A stretch of DNA of 64,000 nucleotides from Phycisphaerales bacterium (lineage in GTDB: Bacteria; Planctomycetota; Phycisphaerae; Phycisphaerales; UBA1924), in the NCBI GenBank assembly GCA_035627955.1, contig DASPKU010000007.1, forward strand, positions 186,001 through 250,000. The letters are read 5' to 3'. This document shows positions 18,722-26,475 of the stretch, one piece after another. The notes below the pieces were generated by a model. That model had not been told where the DNA came from, searched no databases, and saw only the letters and a list, made by a program, of their open reading frames with translations. Position numbers and translations under genes: made by a program. The stretch's first letter is position 1, and each line of letters opens with the position of its first letter.

Positions 18722-18982
18722 TCAGCCACCGGCCTCACCCGCCCCACCGTCACGCCTCAGACGCCGCAACTCGGTCACCGCCTCATCCAGCGCCGCCCTC
18801 AGCACCCCCACCTCAAACCGCCACGCGCGCTGCCCCACAAGCGGCGCAAATAACTCCACGCGGTAATCCCCGCCCGCACCACTGGGCTCCGACACAATCG
18901 CCACGACGCCCTCCGCGCACGTCACTTCCGCCACAAGCCCTTCGTAGTCGGGGTGGGACCAGACCTGTACCTCCAGCGGCAT
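18722..18982 (-). CDS. small hypothetical protein
   Basis: 86 residues: MPLEVQVWSHPDYEGLVAEV, GVVAIVSEPSGAGGDYRVEL, then a helical tail. The alternation of strands then a helix looks like a real folded protein. I recall similar small proteins of unknown function in many bacteria, but cannot name the family. TACCGT (18989-18994) lies 6 nt before the ATG and there is no Shine-Dalgarno. Confidence 0.55.
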   Translation of the reverse strand: MPLEVQVWSHPDYEGLVAEVTCAEGVVAIVSEPSGAGGDYRVELFAPLVGQRAWRFEVGVLRAALDEAVTELRRLRRDGGAGEAGG

Positions 18983-19201
18983 GCATCAACGGTACCAGTC
19001 AACCGCAGCACCGCGCACAAAATCTCCGCCCCAATCCCCACAACCACTTGCGCGCGTCACAACCACGTTTGTGCGCAAACTCGTGGACATGCGCGCAGCC
19101 CCTCTTCCCGCCGCGTCCCCCGCGCCCTAGATTCCTCTACACGCCCCAGCCCCGCACCCGCCCCAGCCTTCCGCCCACGCCTCCACACCCAGGAGCCCGC
19201 C

Positions 19202-19891
19202 ATGCAAGCGAACCCACCCGCCCAGGACGCCGCGTGCGCCGACCGCGCCTCATCCGAAAGCCCCTCCCTGAGGGAGGGGTTGGGGTGGGTTCGTTCGACT
19301 TGCAGCGAACTGCCGCCCGGCTCGCGCGCCTTGCCCTCCTCCAACGCAACTCCCCCACATCCGACATCCGACATCGCACATCCCACATTGCCCCCCCTCT
19401 CCCTCCACGACCAGTCCACCCTCCTCGCCCTCATCCTCAGCGACTTCGACCTCCTCGAGGCCGCGTCCAGCGCACAGTCCACGCCGCTCGAACTGCTCAC
19501 CTTCTCCGCCCGTGAAGACATCGCGCCCTACCTCGCCCAGCACCGCACCCTCACCCACGCCCGCATGGAGCACCAGGCCCTCGAAACCCTCTCGCGCCTG
19601 CTCACCCAACCCCGCGAAATCAGCAAGCAGGCCCAGCTCGCCAACATCGAGTCCCGCCGCGCGGCCACCACCATCCTCCGCGCCCTCGCCGTCGCCCGCA
19701 CGCCAACGAGCCCGACGCGCCAGCGAGGGTCTTCCCCTCCCCGTCCCGAACCACGCCAAGGGAAGAGCGCCCCCCACTTCACCACGTCGGCTACCCCGCA
19801 AGTCACACACACTGCGTCCACTCAGTTCGCGGTCCCCTCATATGACTCCTATGAGTCCTCTGGCTCCTATCCCCAACCTGCTCCCGCCCAC
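19202..19891 (+). CDS. hypothetical helical protein invaded by repeats; 3' end unclear
   Basis: From ATG 19202 the frame encodes about 200 protein-like residues. The core is LSLHDQSTLLALILSDFDLL, LTFSAREDIAPYLAQHRTL, HQALETLSRLLTQPREISKQ and ANIESRRAATTILRAL, all amphipathic helices. It is interrupted by repeat-derived stretches: SPSLREGLGWVRS near the start, and TPTSPTRQRGS, which is the 27-bp repeat also found at 15893. No in-frame stop occurs before the antisense gene at 19892; formally the frame stays open to 21190 by overlapping two antisense genes. I therefore end the call at 19891, and the true end may be lost or frameshifted. Function unknown. Confidence 0.45.
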
Positions 19892-20344
19892 TCACCTCTC
19901 CACCCGCCACGCCCCCCCGCACTCCGGGCACACGCGGCAACCGTCGGGTTCGGGCACGAGGTCCCACAGGTTGTAGCCGCAGCTGGCGCAGCACCCGCGC
20001 CGGACCAGCTCCGCGCTGAGCGGCTCGGCGCTGGTGCGGCGCCATATCCATTGCCCGGCGGTGGCGAACCACGCCAGCATGACAACCAGCGTGACCGCGA
20101 ACGCCCAATCAACGCCGATGATCGGCCGCAGCCAGGACGCCGCGAGCGTCGCTACCAGCGGTGCCCCGCCCCCCACGACGATCGCGGCGAGCCAGTTCTT
20201 CAGTTTCCGCCGCGACCACGGCTGTCCTATGAGCGAATCCTGAGCGGCCTGCACCACCTCGCGGTTCTTCCTGCCGTACCACGACACACGCATCATCTCG
20301 ACACGCCGGCCACGGTGATCCCTGATCATCACACGCCCGATCAC
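19892..20344 (-). CDS. membrane protein with C-terminal zinc ribbon (copy 1)
   Basis: 150 residues. Two hydrophobic segments (WLAAIVVGGGAPLVATLAA and WAFAVTLVVMLAWFATA) are followed by a zinc ribbon with two CxxC pairs: CASCGYNLWD and CPECGGAW. The tail matches the protein at 20399-20854 (EPDGCRVCPECGGAWRVE), so the two are paralogues by tandem duplication. Small proteins with this CPSCGY...CPECG ribbon are abundant in Planctomycetota; their function is unknown to me. Confidence 0.75.
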   Translation of the reverse strand: MIGRVMIRDHRGRRVEMMRVSWYGRKNREVVQAAQDSLIGQPWSRRKLKNWLAAIVVGGGAPLVATLAASWLRPIIGVDWAFAVTLVVMLAWFATAGQWIWRRTSAEPLSAELVRRGCCASCGYNLWDLVPEPDGCRVCPECGGAWRVER

Positions 20345-20398
20345 ACCGCCAGCCTACCGCGCCCACCCCCGCTCGAGCGCCGCGACTATGCCGCGGAG

Positions 20399-20854
20399 TT
20401 ACACCTCCACCCGCCACGCCCCCCCGCACTCCGGGCACACGCGACAGCCGTCGGGCTCGGCCTCCACGCCTGCGAGGGCGTACCCGCAGCTGGGGCAGCG
20501 GCCGATCTTCAGCAGCGCCACCCGCACCCGCGCGGCCTTGCCGCGCCGGTCGATGCCGCGCAGGCAGTACACGGCGGCGAAGAAGGGCACCAGGAAGGCC
20601 AGCGCCTCCACCACGCGGCTGGTGATCACGGGCCTGATCCACTGCTGGTACACGATGAACACGCCGATGAACAGCGCGATTGGGAGGAGTGCCCCCGCGA
20701 CCTCCGAGCGGTTGAGGTGGGCGTTGCTGGGCAGCCGCTGCGCCGCCACGGCCGCGACCACCGCCTCGCGGTCCTCGCGCGTCCGCACGTCCCGCTCGTC
20801 AAAGAGCGGGACCGACGCCCCGCGGTCATCCAGGATTGTCACGCGCCCGAACAC
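20399..20854 (-). CDS. membrane protein with C-terminal zinc ribbon (copy 2)
   Basis: 151 residues. Starts MFGRVTILDDRG, parallel to MIGRVMIRDHRG of its neighbour at 19892-20344. It has two hydrophobic segments (GALLPIALFIGVFIVYQQW and VVEALAFLVPFFAAVYCL), then CPSCGYALAG and CPECGGAWRVEV. Upstream gene of a probable tandem duplicate pair, 54 bp before copy 1. Likely an inner-membrane protein with a cytoplasmic zinc ribbon. Confidence 0.75.
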   Translation of the reverse strand: MFGRVTILDDRGASVPLFDERDVRTREDREAVVAAVAAQRLPSNAHLNRSEVAGALLPIALFIGVFIVYQQWIRPVITSRVVEALAFLVPFFAAVYCLRGIDRRGKAARVRVALLKIGRCPSCGYALAGVEAEPDGCRVCPECGGAWRVEV

Positions 20855-20904
20855 GCCGCGAGCGTACCGCGCGGCTCAGGCGCCGCCACCAACCCCACCA
20901 ACCC

Positions 20905-22350
20905 TCAGCACCACCCTCCACCCAGCACCCGGAAGAACGCCTCGATGTCCTGGTCGGTGCCGATATCGCCGTCGCCGTTGAAGTCCGAGTCCTCGCCCGC
21001 GGGACAGGTGCCGCCCAGGCAGGCGAAGAAGGCCTCGATGTCCTGGTCGGTGCCGACGTCGCCGTCGTGGTTGAAGTCAGAGGTGCCGCACCCGCACTGG
21101 CTGGCGACGTCGGTACTCACGAGGCGGTACACCCCGCCGTTGCTGCCGCAGATGTACAGCTCGCCGCTGGCGTCCTGGCCGAAGCTGTAGATGGCCGGGC
21201 GTGGCTGCCCCGACCACACCTGCGCGGTGATGTCGGTGATCTCGGTCAGCAGCGTCCCGTCGTAGACGCTGGTCCACACCTTGCCCGAGCAGTAGTCGCC
21301 GAAGAGGTACTTCCCGTGCAGCCACGGCATCGCGCAGCCCCGGTACACGTACCCGCCCGACACGGCGCACTCGCTGGTGCCGCCGCTGAGGTACGCGTAC
21401 GCCGGCGGCACCAGCGACGGGTTGTTGCAGGCGCAGCTGGTGCTGGTGGTGCTGCCGTTGCAGAAGAACCCCTCCATGCAGTTCCAGCCATAGTTGCGGC
21501 CAGCGGCCGCGGGCGGGGCAGGGGCGACATTGATCTCCTCCCACACGCCCGCGCCCACGTCCCCGATGTACAGCTCACCGGTGAGGCGGTCGAAGGAGCA
21601 CCGCCACGGGTTGCGCAGGCCGTAGGCCCAGATCTCGTCGTCGCCTTCGACGTTCACGAAGGGGTTGTCGGAGGGGATCGCGTAGTGCTTGTTGGCGTCG
21701 GCGGGGAACTGGTCGTCGTCGGCATTGCCAGGGATGTTGTCCAGGCCGTCGACGTCGAGACGGTGGATCTTGCCCAGGGCGTTGTCGGTGATGTCGGGGG
21801 CGTTGGTGGAGACGCCGCGCTCGCCCCATGCGATGAACAGGTTGCCGTCGGGGTCGTTGGGGGCGAAGGCGATCCAGCCGCCGTTGTGGTTCCCGGTGCT
21901 GGCGGTGTAGGCCCAGATGGTGGCGGCGGAGTCGGGGTCCGCGATGTTGGGGTTGGCGGCGCTCACGCGGTAGCGGACGATCACGCGCTGGTCGGTGGGG
22001 CTGGCGACGCGGTTGTAGTAGAGGTAGAAGTAGCCGTTGCTGGCGTACTGGGGGTGGAAGGCCATGCCCAGCAGCCCGCCCTCGCCGCCGTAGCGGACGC
22101 TCGGGACGGTGAGGAACGGCGTGGGCTCGACCGCACCGGTCGCGGCGTTCATCACGCGGATCGTGCCGGGCTGCTCCACCACCCACAGCCGATCGTGCAC
22201 GCCCTCGGGCTGCGTGACGAGGATGGGGCGGTTGAAGCTGGCGCTGCTGACCCGCTGGGCGCGAACCGTCTGCGCCTCAACGGTTCCGGACAGCGCCGCG
22301 ACGCACACCACACCTGCCACCACGCCCGCCGCGAGCATCCCACGAGCCAT
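20905..22350 (-). CDS. secreted PQQ-dependent sugar dehydrogenase-like protein with GC-type dockerin
   Basis: 481 residues with AAGGAGGGG before the ATG. Signal peptide ends SGTVEAQ. The glucose/sorbosone dehydrogenase propeller shows GGEGGLLGMAFHP, the GNHNGG segment expected to carry the catalytic His, YGLRNPWRCSFD with the conserved Arg, and GGYVYRGCAMPWLHGKYLFGD. Family members oxidise sugars with PQQ, but many homologues have unknown substrates. Residues from about 425 (DNA 20908-21078) are two calcium-loop repeats (DFNHDGD, DFNGDGD) ending in GGGWC. The first repeat's linker has fewer Cys than in the other four dockerin proteins. Located in the cell envelope or outside. Confidence 0.87.
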   Translation of the reverse strand: MARGMLAAGVVAGVVCVAALSGTVEAQTVRAQRVSSASFNRPILVTQPEGVHDRLWVVEQPGTIRVMNAATGAVEPTPFLTVPSVRYGGEGGLLGMAFHPQYASNGYFYLYYNRVASPTDQRVIVRYRVSAANPNIADPDSAATIWAYTASTGNHNGGWIAFAPNDPDGNLFIAWGERGVSTNAPDITDNALGKIHRLDVDGLDNIPGNADDDQFPADANKHYAIPSDNPFVNVEGDDEIWAYGLRNPWRCSFDRLTGELYIGDVGAGVWEEINVAPAPPAAAGRNYGWNCMEGFFCNGSTTSTSCACNNPSLVPPAYAYLSGGTSECAVSGGYVYRGCAMPWLHGKYLFGDYCSGKVWTSVYDGTLLTEITDITAQVWSGQPRPAIYSFGQDASGELYICGSNGGVYRLVSTDVASQCGCGTSDFNHDGDVGTDQDIEAFFACLGGTCPAGEDSDFNGDGDIGTDQDIEAFFRVLGGGWC

Positions 22351-22377
22351 CCGCCCCTCCTTGTTGTCACCAGTGGA

Positions 22378-23244
22378 TCAGCAGGTGCCGCCGCCCAGCA
22401 CTCGGAAGAAGGCCTCGATGTCCTGGTCGGTGCCGGTGTCGCCGTCGCCGTTGAAGTCGGCGCCGTTGTGCCAGCAGGTGTCGCAGCACGTGCCGCCGAG
22501 GCAGGCGAAGAACGCCTCGATGTCCTGGTCGGTACCGGAGTCGCCGTCGCCGTTGAAGTCCTGCGGGCCGCAGCTGCTGGCCTCCTGGCCGAAGAGCTTG
22601 AAGGGGAAGTCGCGGGGGACGGAGACCCAGTTGCCCTGGAAGAGCTGCGCGGAATCCTGTCCGGCGCGCTGGGCGAGGGGGATCGAGCCCGGGGCGGAGG
22701 TCACGCCCGGCTCCCCTTCGACAGAGACGCCGACCCAGTACGTGCCGGGCTGGAGGACAGGGGCCCAAGTCATGTCGATCTCGACCTGAAAGATGGGGCG
22801 GGTGTTGCTGGCGGCGCCGCTGGAAGAGAGTCGCCAGCACCGCGTCCACATGCCGCCGCGGAGGCGGTTGGTGGTGAGGTCGCCGGCGATGACCACGCCG
22901 CCCAGGCGCGGGTCGGCGTCGAAGATCTGCACGAACGCCGCGGGGAAACGGAAGTCGGTGTGAAGGTTGGACGCGACCTGCGACTGCACCTCGTAGAAGT
23001 AGAGCTCGCTGAGCTGCCACGCCGCGGTGGCGGTGAAGCTCTCGGCGATCATGAGGGCGCCGTTGGCTGTGGTCGGGTCGTTGCCCAGGGAGATGGCCGT
23101 GCCGGTCTCGGTGACCGAGTTATCGGTTCCGTCGGGGCCTGCCCCCGGGTGGGTGACGAACGTGCCGTTGTCGAACAGCAGGTTCTGGGCCAGGACAGGG
23201 GAGGCGGACAGTGCGAGCGCGGCGACAACGAGGTGGGTACGCAT
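22378..23244 (-). CDS. secreted protein with GC-type dockerin, unknown N-domain
   Basis: 288 residues. Signal peptide MRTHLVVAALALSASPVLAQ. The body (LLFDNGTFVTHPGAGPDGTD, ESFTATAAWQLSELYFYEVQ, AFVQIFDADPRLGG, APVLQPGTYWVGV) is beta-rich and resembles the jelly-roll-like exported domains common in Planctomycetota; I cannot name it. DNA 22381-22560 encodes the two calcium loops with CLGGTCCDTC between and a terminal GGGTC. It lies 27 bp upstream of the dehydrogenase gene on the same strand, so the two may be cotranscribed. Confidence 0.8.
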   Translation of the reverse strand: MRTHLVVAALALSASPVLAQNLLFDNGTFVTHPGAGPDGTDNSVTETGTAISLGNDPTTANGALMIAESFTATAAWQLSELYFYEVQSQVASNLHTDFRFPAAFVQIFDADPRLGGVVIAGDLTTNRLRGGMWTRCWRLSSSGAASNTRPIFQVEIDMTWAPVLQPGTYWVGVSVEGEPGVTSAPGSIPLAQRAGQDSAQLFQGNWVSVPRDFPFKLFGQEASSCGPQDFNGDGDSGTDQDIEAFFACLGGTCCDTCWHNGADFNGDGDTGTDQDIEAFFRVLGGGTC

Positions 23245-23399
23245 GGTTTCTCTCTAGGTAGATACGGACCGGCAGAACCCCCGCCACCCCTCGGGGACCT
23301 CCCTGTACGTGCCCGCGGCGGGCAGGTTGCCATTATCGCGGGGGGCGCGGCTGCCTCCAAGCCGATTTCGCCCTCGATTGGTAGAGTGGGGAACCGGAC

Positions 23400-23711
23400 A
23401 TGCCCCTGCTCAAACGACGATTCGAACCCGAACGACTGCCGCCGATGCTCATCGCCCTCGCGGGGGCGATGGTGCCCGTGCTGGCGCGGGCGCACTCGAA
23501 GGAGGTTGGGGCCTGGGTGGGGCGGCACTGGTACCTGTGGGTGCCGGTGTTCCTGGTGCCGTGGGTGTGGGCCGTCAGGCGGTACCTGCGGGCGAAGTCC
23601 AGATCGGAGCAGGGGGCAAGGTACACCTGCCACGCGTGCGGGTACGACCTCGTGGCGCACGTCAGGGGCGAGCGGTGCCCGGAGTGCGGGGCGCCGTTCA
23701 GGCTTCCTTAG
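23400..23711 (+). CDS. small membrane protein with C-terminal zinc ribbon
   Basis: 103 residues. Two hydrophobic stretches (PPMLIALAGAMVPVLARA and WYLWVPVFLVPWVWAV) and a ribbon CHACGYDLVAHVRGERCPEC. The third protein of this type in the window, although shorter than the pair at 19892-20854. Its 3' end overlaps the convergent glycosyltransferase gene by 14 bp. TAGAGT precedes the ATG at 23400, with a purine-rich GGGGAA between. Function unknown. Confidence 0.7.
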   Translation: MPLLKRRFEPERLPPMLIALAGAMVPVLARAHSKEVGAWVGRHWYLWVPVFLVPWVWAVRRYLRAKSRSEQGARYTCHACGYDLVAHVRGERCPECGAPFRLP

Positions 23712-25467
23712 CTCTTGGGGTGACGCGCTCGGCCCAGGCCTGCTGCAGCAGGTCGCGGAACCGGCGGGCGAAGCCGGGGCCGTCGCAGATGGGGCTGGCG
23801 AGGACCTCATTACGGAGCTGCTGCCGCAGGGCGGCGCGGCGGGACGCGTCATTCGCGAGCTCTACAGCGACGCGGACGTAGTCGTCCTCGGTCGCCGCGC
23901 AGAGCTCGGGGTGGCCCACGGCGGTGAGGATCGACAAGGCCGCGCGGCTGGCGGACGTCCGGCCCGCGAGCGAGACATAGGGCACACCCATGAGCAGGGC
24001 CTCGACCACGGTGACCGCGCCGTTGTAGGGGAAGGTGTCGAGGGCGATGTCGAGCTCGCTGTAGGCGGGGAGCACGCCCTCGCGCGTCGGTGCGGGAGGT
24101 CGCGGGTCGATGCGGGCGGGGTCGATGCCGAGCGCGGCGAAACGCTGGCGAAGGTCGTCGCGGACTTCTGGTTCTCTGAGGCCGGTGTGCATGAGCACCA
24201 GGCGCGAGCTGGGGACCGCGTGGAGCACGCGCGCCCACAAAGCGAGCAGCGGGCCGTTCATCTTGAGGAGGCTGGAGAACGAACCGAACGTAATGACGGT
24301 CTGCGGGTCGCTGGGCGCAGGCCGGAGGGGCGGGAGCTCGCGCGGCGCGCGGTAGGACATGTAGCAGGGGTCCAGCCGCAGCAGGCGCTCGGTGTGGAAG
24401 GGTTCGACGCCGTGCGGGTCGGTGAGCGAATCGACGATGCGGAAGTCGCAGGCGCGCAGGCCTGTGGTGTTGGGGTAGCCGGTGTAGGTCATCTGCACCG
24501 GCGCGGGGCGGAGTGCGAAGAGCGGCAGCGCGTGCCCGGCGGTATGCCCCGCAAGGTCGATGAGCACGTCGACGCCATCGGCGCGCACGGCCTTCGCGGC
24601 GTCGCCGAAAGTGCGCCCGCGGAGCGAGGTCCATTGGTCCGCGCGCCGGCGGAGACGCTTCGATGTGTCGTCCTCGGGGCCCAGCGGGTAGCAGGCCACG
24701 TGCAGCGTGGAGCGGTCGGCGTACTCGAGGAAGTTCTCGATGAGGTGCGCCACCGCGTGCTCGCGCAGGTCGGGGGACACCAGGCCAACCCGCAGCCGCC
24801 CGTCGGGGCGGGGCGGCGCTGGCGGCGGTGCGTCGGGCACGCCCAGCTGCTGCTCGAGCAGCAGGCCGAACGCGCGGTGGGCTTTGAAGATCTCAGCAGG
24901 CTCAGCGTCGGGCGCGTAGTTGAGCGTGCAGCAGAGGGCGTCGGCGAGGTTGAGGTCGTGAGGGTTCTGGGCCGCGAGGGCGCGGAGCATCGGCAGGCCT
25001 TCGTCGAGGCGGCCGCGGGGCTGGAAGGTGTGGGTCCAGTTGGCGCGGAGGACCGGGTGCGAGGGGTTGCTCGCCAGGGCCCGCGCGAGCACACGCTCGG
25101 CCTGCACGTGCCGGTTGGACCGCGAGTAGAGCTCACCCAGGCCGATGCTGATCTGCGGCTCATCGGGGGCCCGTTCGAGGGCGCGGAGGAACAGCGGCTC
25201 GGCTTCCTCGGTGCGACCCAGCCGCAGCAGGATGTTGGCGAGGTTGTGCAGGGCCTGCGGGTGGTCGGGCATGCCTGCGAGCAGCCTGCGGGCGAAGTGC
25301 TCGGCGCGGGCGTTGTCGTTCACCTTGGCGAGCACGTACGACATCATGGAGACAAGCTCGAGGTCGCGGGGGCTGCGCGCGAGGGCGCGTTCGAGCAGCG
25401 GGATGGCCGCGGCGTGCTGACCCTGGTCGATCAGCGTGTTGATCCGCTCGTGCGGGGAGCTCGACAT
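23698..25467 (-). CDS. TPR-containing SPINDLY-type glycosyltransferase (GT41-like)
   Basis: 589 residues. Residues 1-210 are tetratricopeptide repeats (for example AIPLLERALARSPRDLELVS, HNLANILLRLGRTEEAEPLF). The rest is a GT41 (O-GlcNAc transferase/SPINDLY) fold with LRVGLVSPDLREHAVAHL, DLAGHTAGHALPLFALRPAP, TGYPNTTGLRACDFRIVD, TFGSFSSLLKMN and LDTFPYNGAVTVVEALLMGV. Such enzymes transfer a sugar from a nucleotide donor to Ser/Thr of proteins; donor and target here are unknown. TATAAC (25476-25481) lies 8 nt before the ATG, with no Shine-Dalgarno. Cytoplasmic. Confidence 0.88.
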   Translation of the reverse strand: MSSSPHERINTLIDQGQHAAAIPLLERALARSPRDLELVSMMSYVLAKVNDNARAEHFARRLLAGMPDHPQALHNLANILLRLGRTEEAEPLFLRALERAPDEPQISIGLGELYSRSNRHVQAERVLARALASNPSHPVLRANWTHTFQPRGRLDEGLPMLRALAAQNPHDLNLADALCCTLNYAPDAEPAEIFKAHRAFGLLLEQQLGVPDAPPPAPPRPDGRLRVGLVSPDLREHAVAHLIENFLEYADRSTLHVACYPLGPEDDTSKRLRRRADQWTSLRGRTFGDAAKAVRADGVDVLIDLAGHTAGHALPLFALRPAPVQMTYTGYPNTTGLRACDFRIVDSLTDPHGVEPFHTERLLRLDPCYMSYRAPRELPPLRPAPSDPQTVITFGSFSSLLKMNGPLLALWARVLHAVPSSRLVLMHTGLREPEVRDDLRQRFAALGIDPARIDPRPPAPTREGVLPAYSELDIALDTFPYNGAVTVVEALLMGVPYVSLAGRTSASRAALSILTAVGHPELCAATEDDYVRVAVELANDASRRAALRQQLRNEVLASPICDGPGFARRFRDLLQQAWAERVTPRAKEA

Positions 25468-25729
25468 GCGCCCACGTTATACGCCCGCCGGGACTGGGAC
25501 CCCCGGACGGCCGCGGCACGTGCGTCAGGCGGTAGGTCCCCAGACCCGGGAGGGCTGGCATGGGCGGCACAACCGGAAACTTGGACATCCCCGGGGCGGT
25601 TCCCGGACGCGTGGGCGGGTCCACGCGTGAATCTGGGCAGGGTGGGGGTCGATGAAGCCCTGTAGCACGCGGGCGAACTGGGCAGAGTTGCACAGGTGCG
25701 CGGCGTGCAGCGTGGTCAGGACCCGAGAT

Positions 25730-26398
25730 ATGTCAATGGAACCCGAGAACGAGGACCTGTCGACCAAGCGCGTGTTCACCACGGGCGAGGCGGCGCAGAT
25801 CTGCAAGGTGAGCCAGCAGACGATCATCCGCTGCTTTGATTCAGGGCGGCTGACGGGCTTCCGCGTGCCGGGGAGCAAGTTCCGGCGGATCCCGCGGGAT
25901 GAGCTCGTGCGGTTCATGCGGGCGAACAACATCCCGCTGTCGGCGCTGGGGAGCGGGCGCAAGCGCGTGCTGGCGGTGGACGACGACCCGCGGATCGTGG
26001 AGCTGTACGTCGATCTGCTGGGGCGGGACGGGCGGTTCGACGTCAAGACGGCGGGGAACGGGTACGACGCGGGGCTGCTGACCGAGGCGTTCCGGCCGCA
26101 GCTGATCATCCTGGACTACATGCTGCCGGACATCAACGGCAACATCGTGTGCCAGCGGGTGCGCGAGAACGCGAACCTGGCGGACACCAAGGTGCTGTGC
26201 GTGAGCGGCGTGGTGAACCAGGCGGAAATCGACGGGCTGATTTCCGCTGGGGCGAACGCGTTCCTCAAGAAGCCGTTCGATGTGCCGGTGCTGATGGGCA
26301 AGATCGAGGAGCTGCTGGAGCTGGAGGCGGAGGCGGGGGAGGAAGGCCAGAGCTCAAAGCTCAAAGCGCAGAGCTCAAATGGGAACGGAGTGCACTAG
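25730..26398 (+). CDS. HTH (MerR/excisionase-like) plus receiver-domain protein
   Basis: 222 residues from ATG 25730, chosen because AGGA lies 8 nt before it; ATG 25736 is an alternative. Residues about 12-65 form a DNA-binding winged helix of the excisionase type (VFTTGEAAQICKVSQQTIIR, GFRVPGSKFRRIPRDELVRF). Residues about 76-200 are a receiver domain with the acidic pair VDDD, the phospho-acceptor LDYMLPD and the LKKPF lysine. The DNA-binding domain precedes the receiver, the reverse of usual response regulators. The last residues (SSKLKAQSSNGN) come from an intergenic repeat. The HDOD-kinase gene follows 77 bp later, so the pair is likely a two-component system. Confidence 0.85.
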   Translation: MSMEPENEDLSTKRVFTTGEAAQICKVSQQTIIRCFDSGRLTGFRVPGSKFRRIPRDELVRFMRANNIPLSALGSGRKRVLAVDDDPRIVELYVDLLGRDGRFDVKTAGNGYDAGLLTEAFRPQLIILDYMLPDINGNIVCQRVRENANLADTKVLCVSGVVNQAEIDGLISAGANAFLKKPFDVPVLMGKIEELLELEAEAGEEGQSSKLKAQSSNGNGVH

Positions 26399-26475
26399 AA
26401 CTGGAGGCTCAGGCGAAGGGCTCGCGGACGTGGTTCTGATTTGAGCCTTGAGCTTTTGAGCTTCGAGCTTTCCAT
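26346..26475 (+). repeat. AGCTCAAAG-type inverted repeat between regulator and kinase
   Basis: AGAGCTCAAAGCTCAAAGCG...GAGCTCAAAT (about 26349-26379) lies inside the end of the regulator gene. Its inverse, TTTGAGCCTTGAGCTTTTGA...GCTTCGAGCTTTCC, spans 26439-26473, directly before the next ATG. Each arm is itself a short tandem repeat. Confidence 0.75.

Noticed and set aside
19892-21190. Extension of the hypothetical gene at 19202 to the stop at 21190
   Set aside because: It would lie antisense over two zinc-ribbon genes with clear CxxC motifs and part of the dehydrogenase gene; the peptide there has shadow composition.
20836-25665. A 1609-codon open frame on the plus strand
   Set aside because: It runs antisense to the dehydrogenase, dockerin protein and SPINDLY-type genes. 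The translation is low-complexity Val/Gly/Ala/Asp/Glu, as expected for the opposite strand of GC-rich genes.
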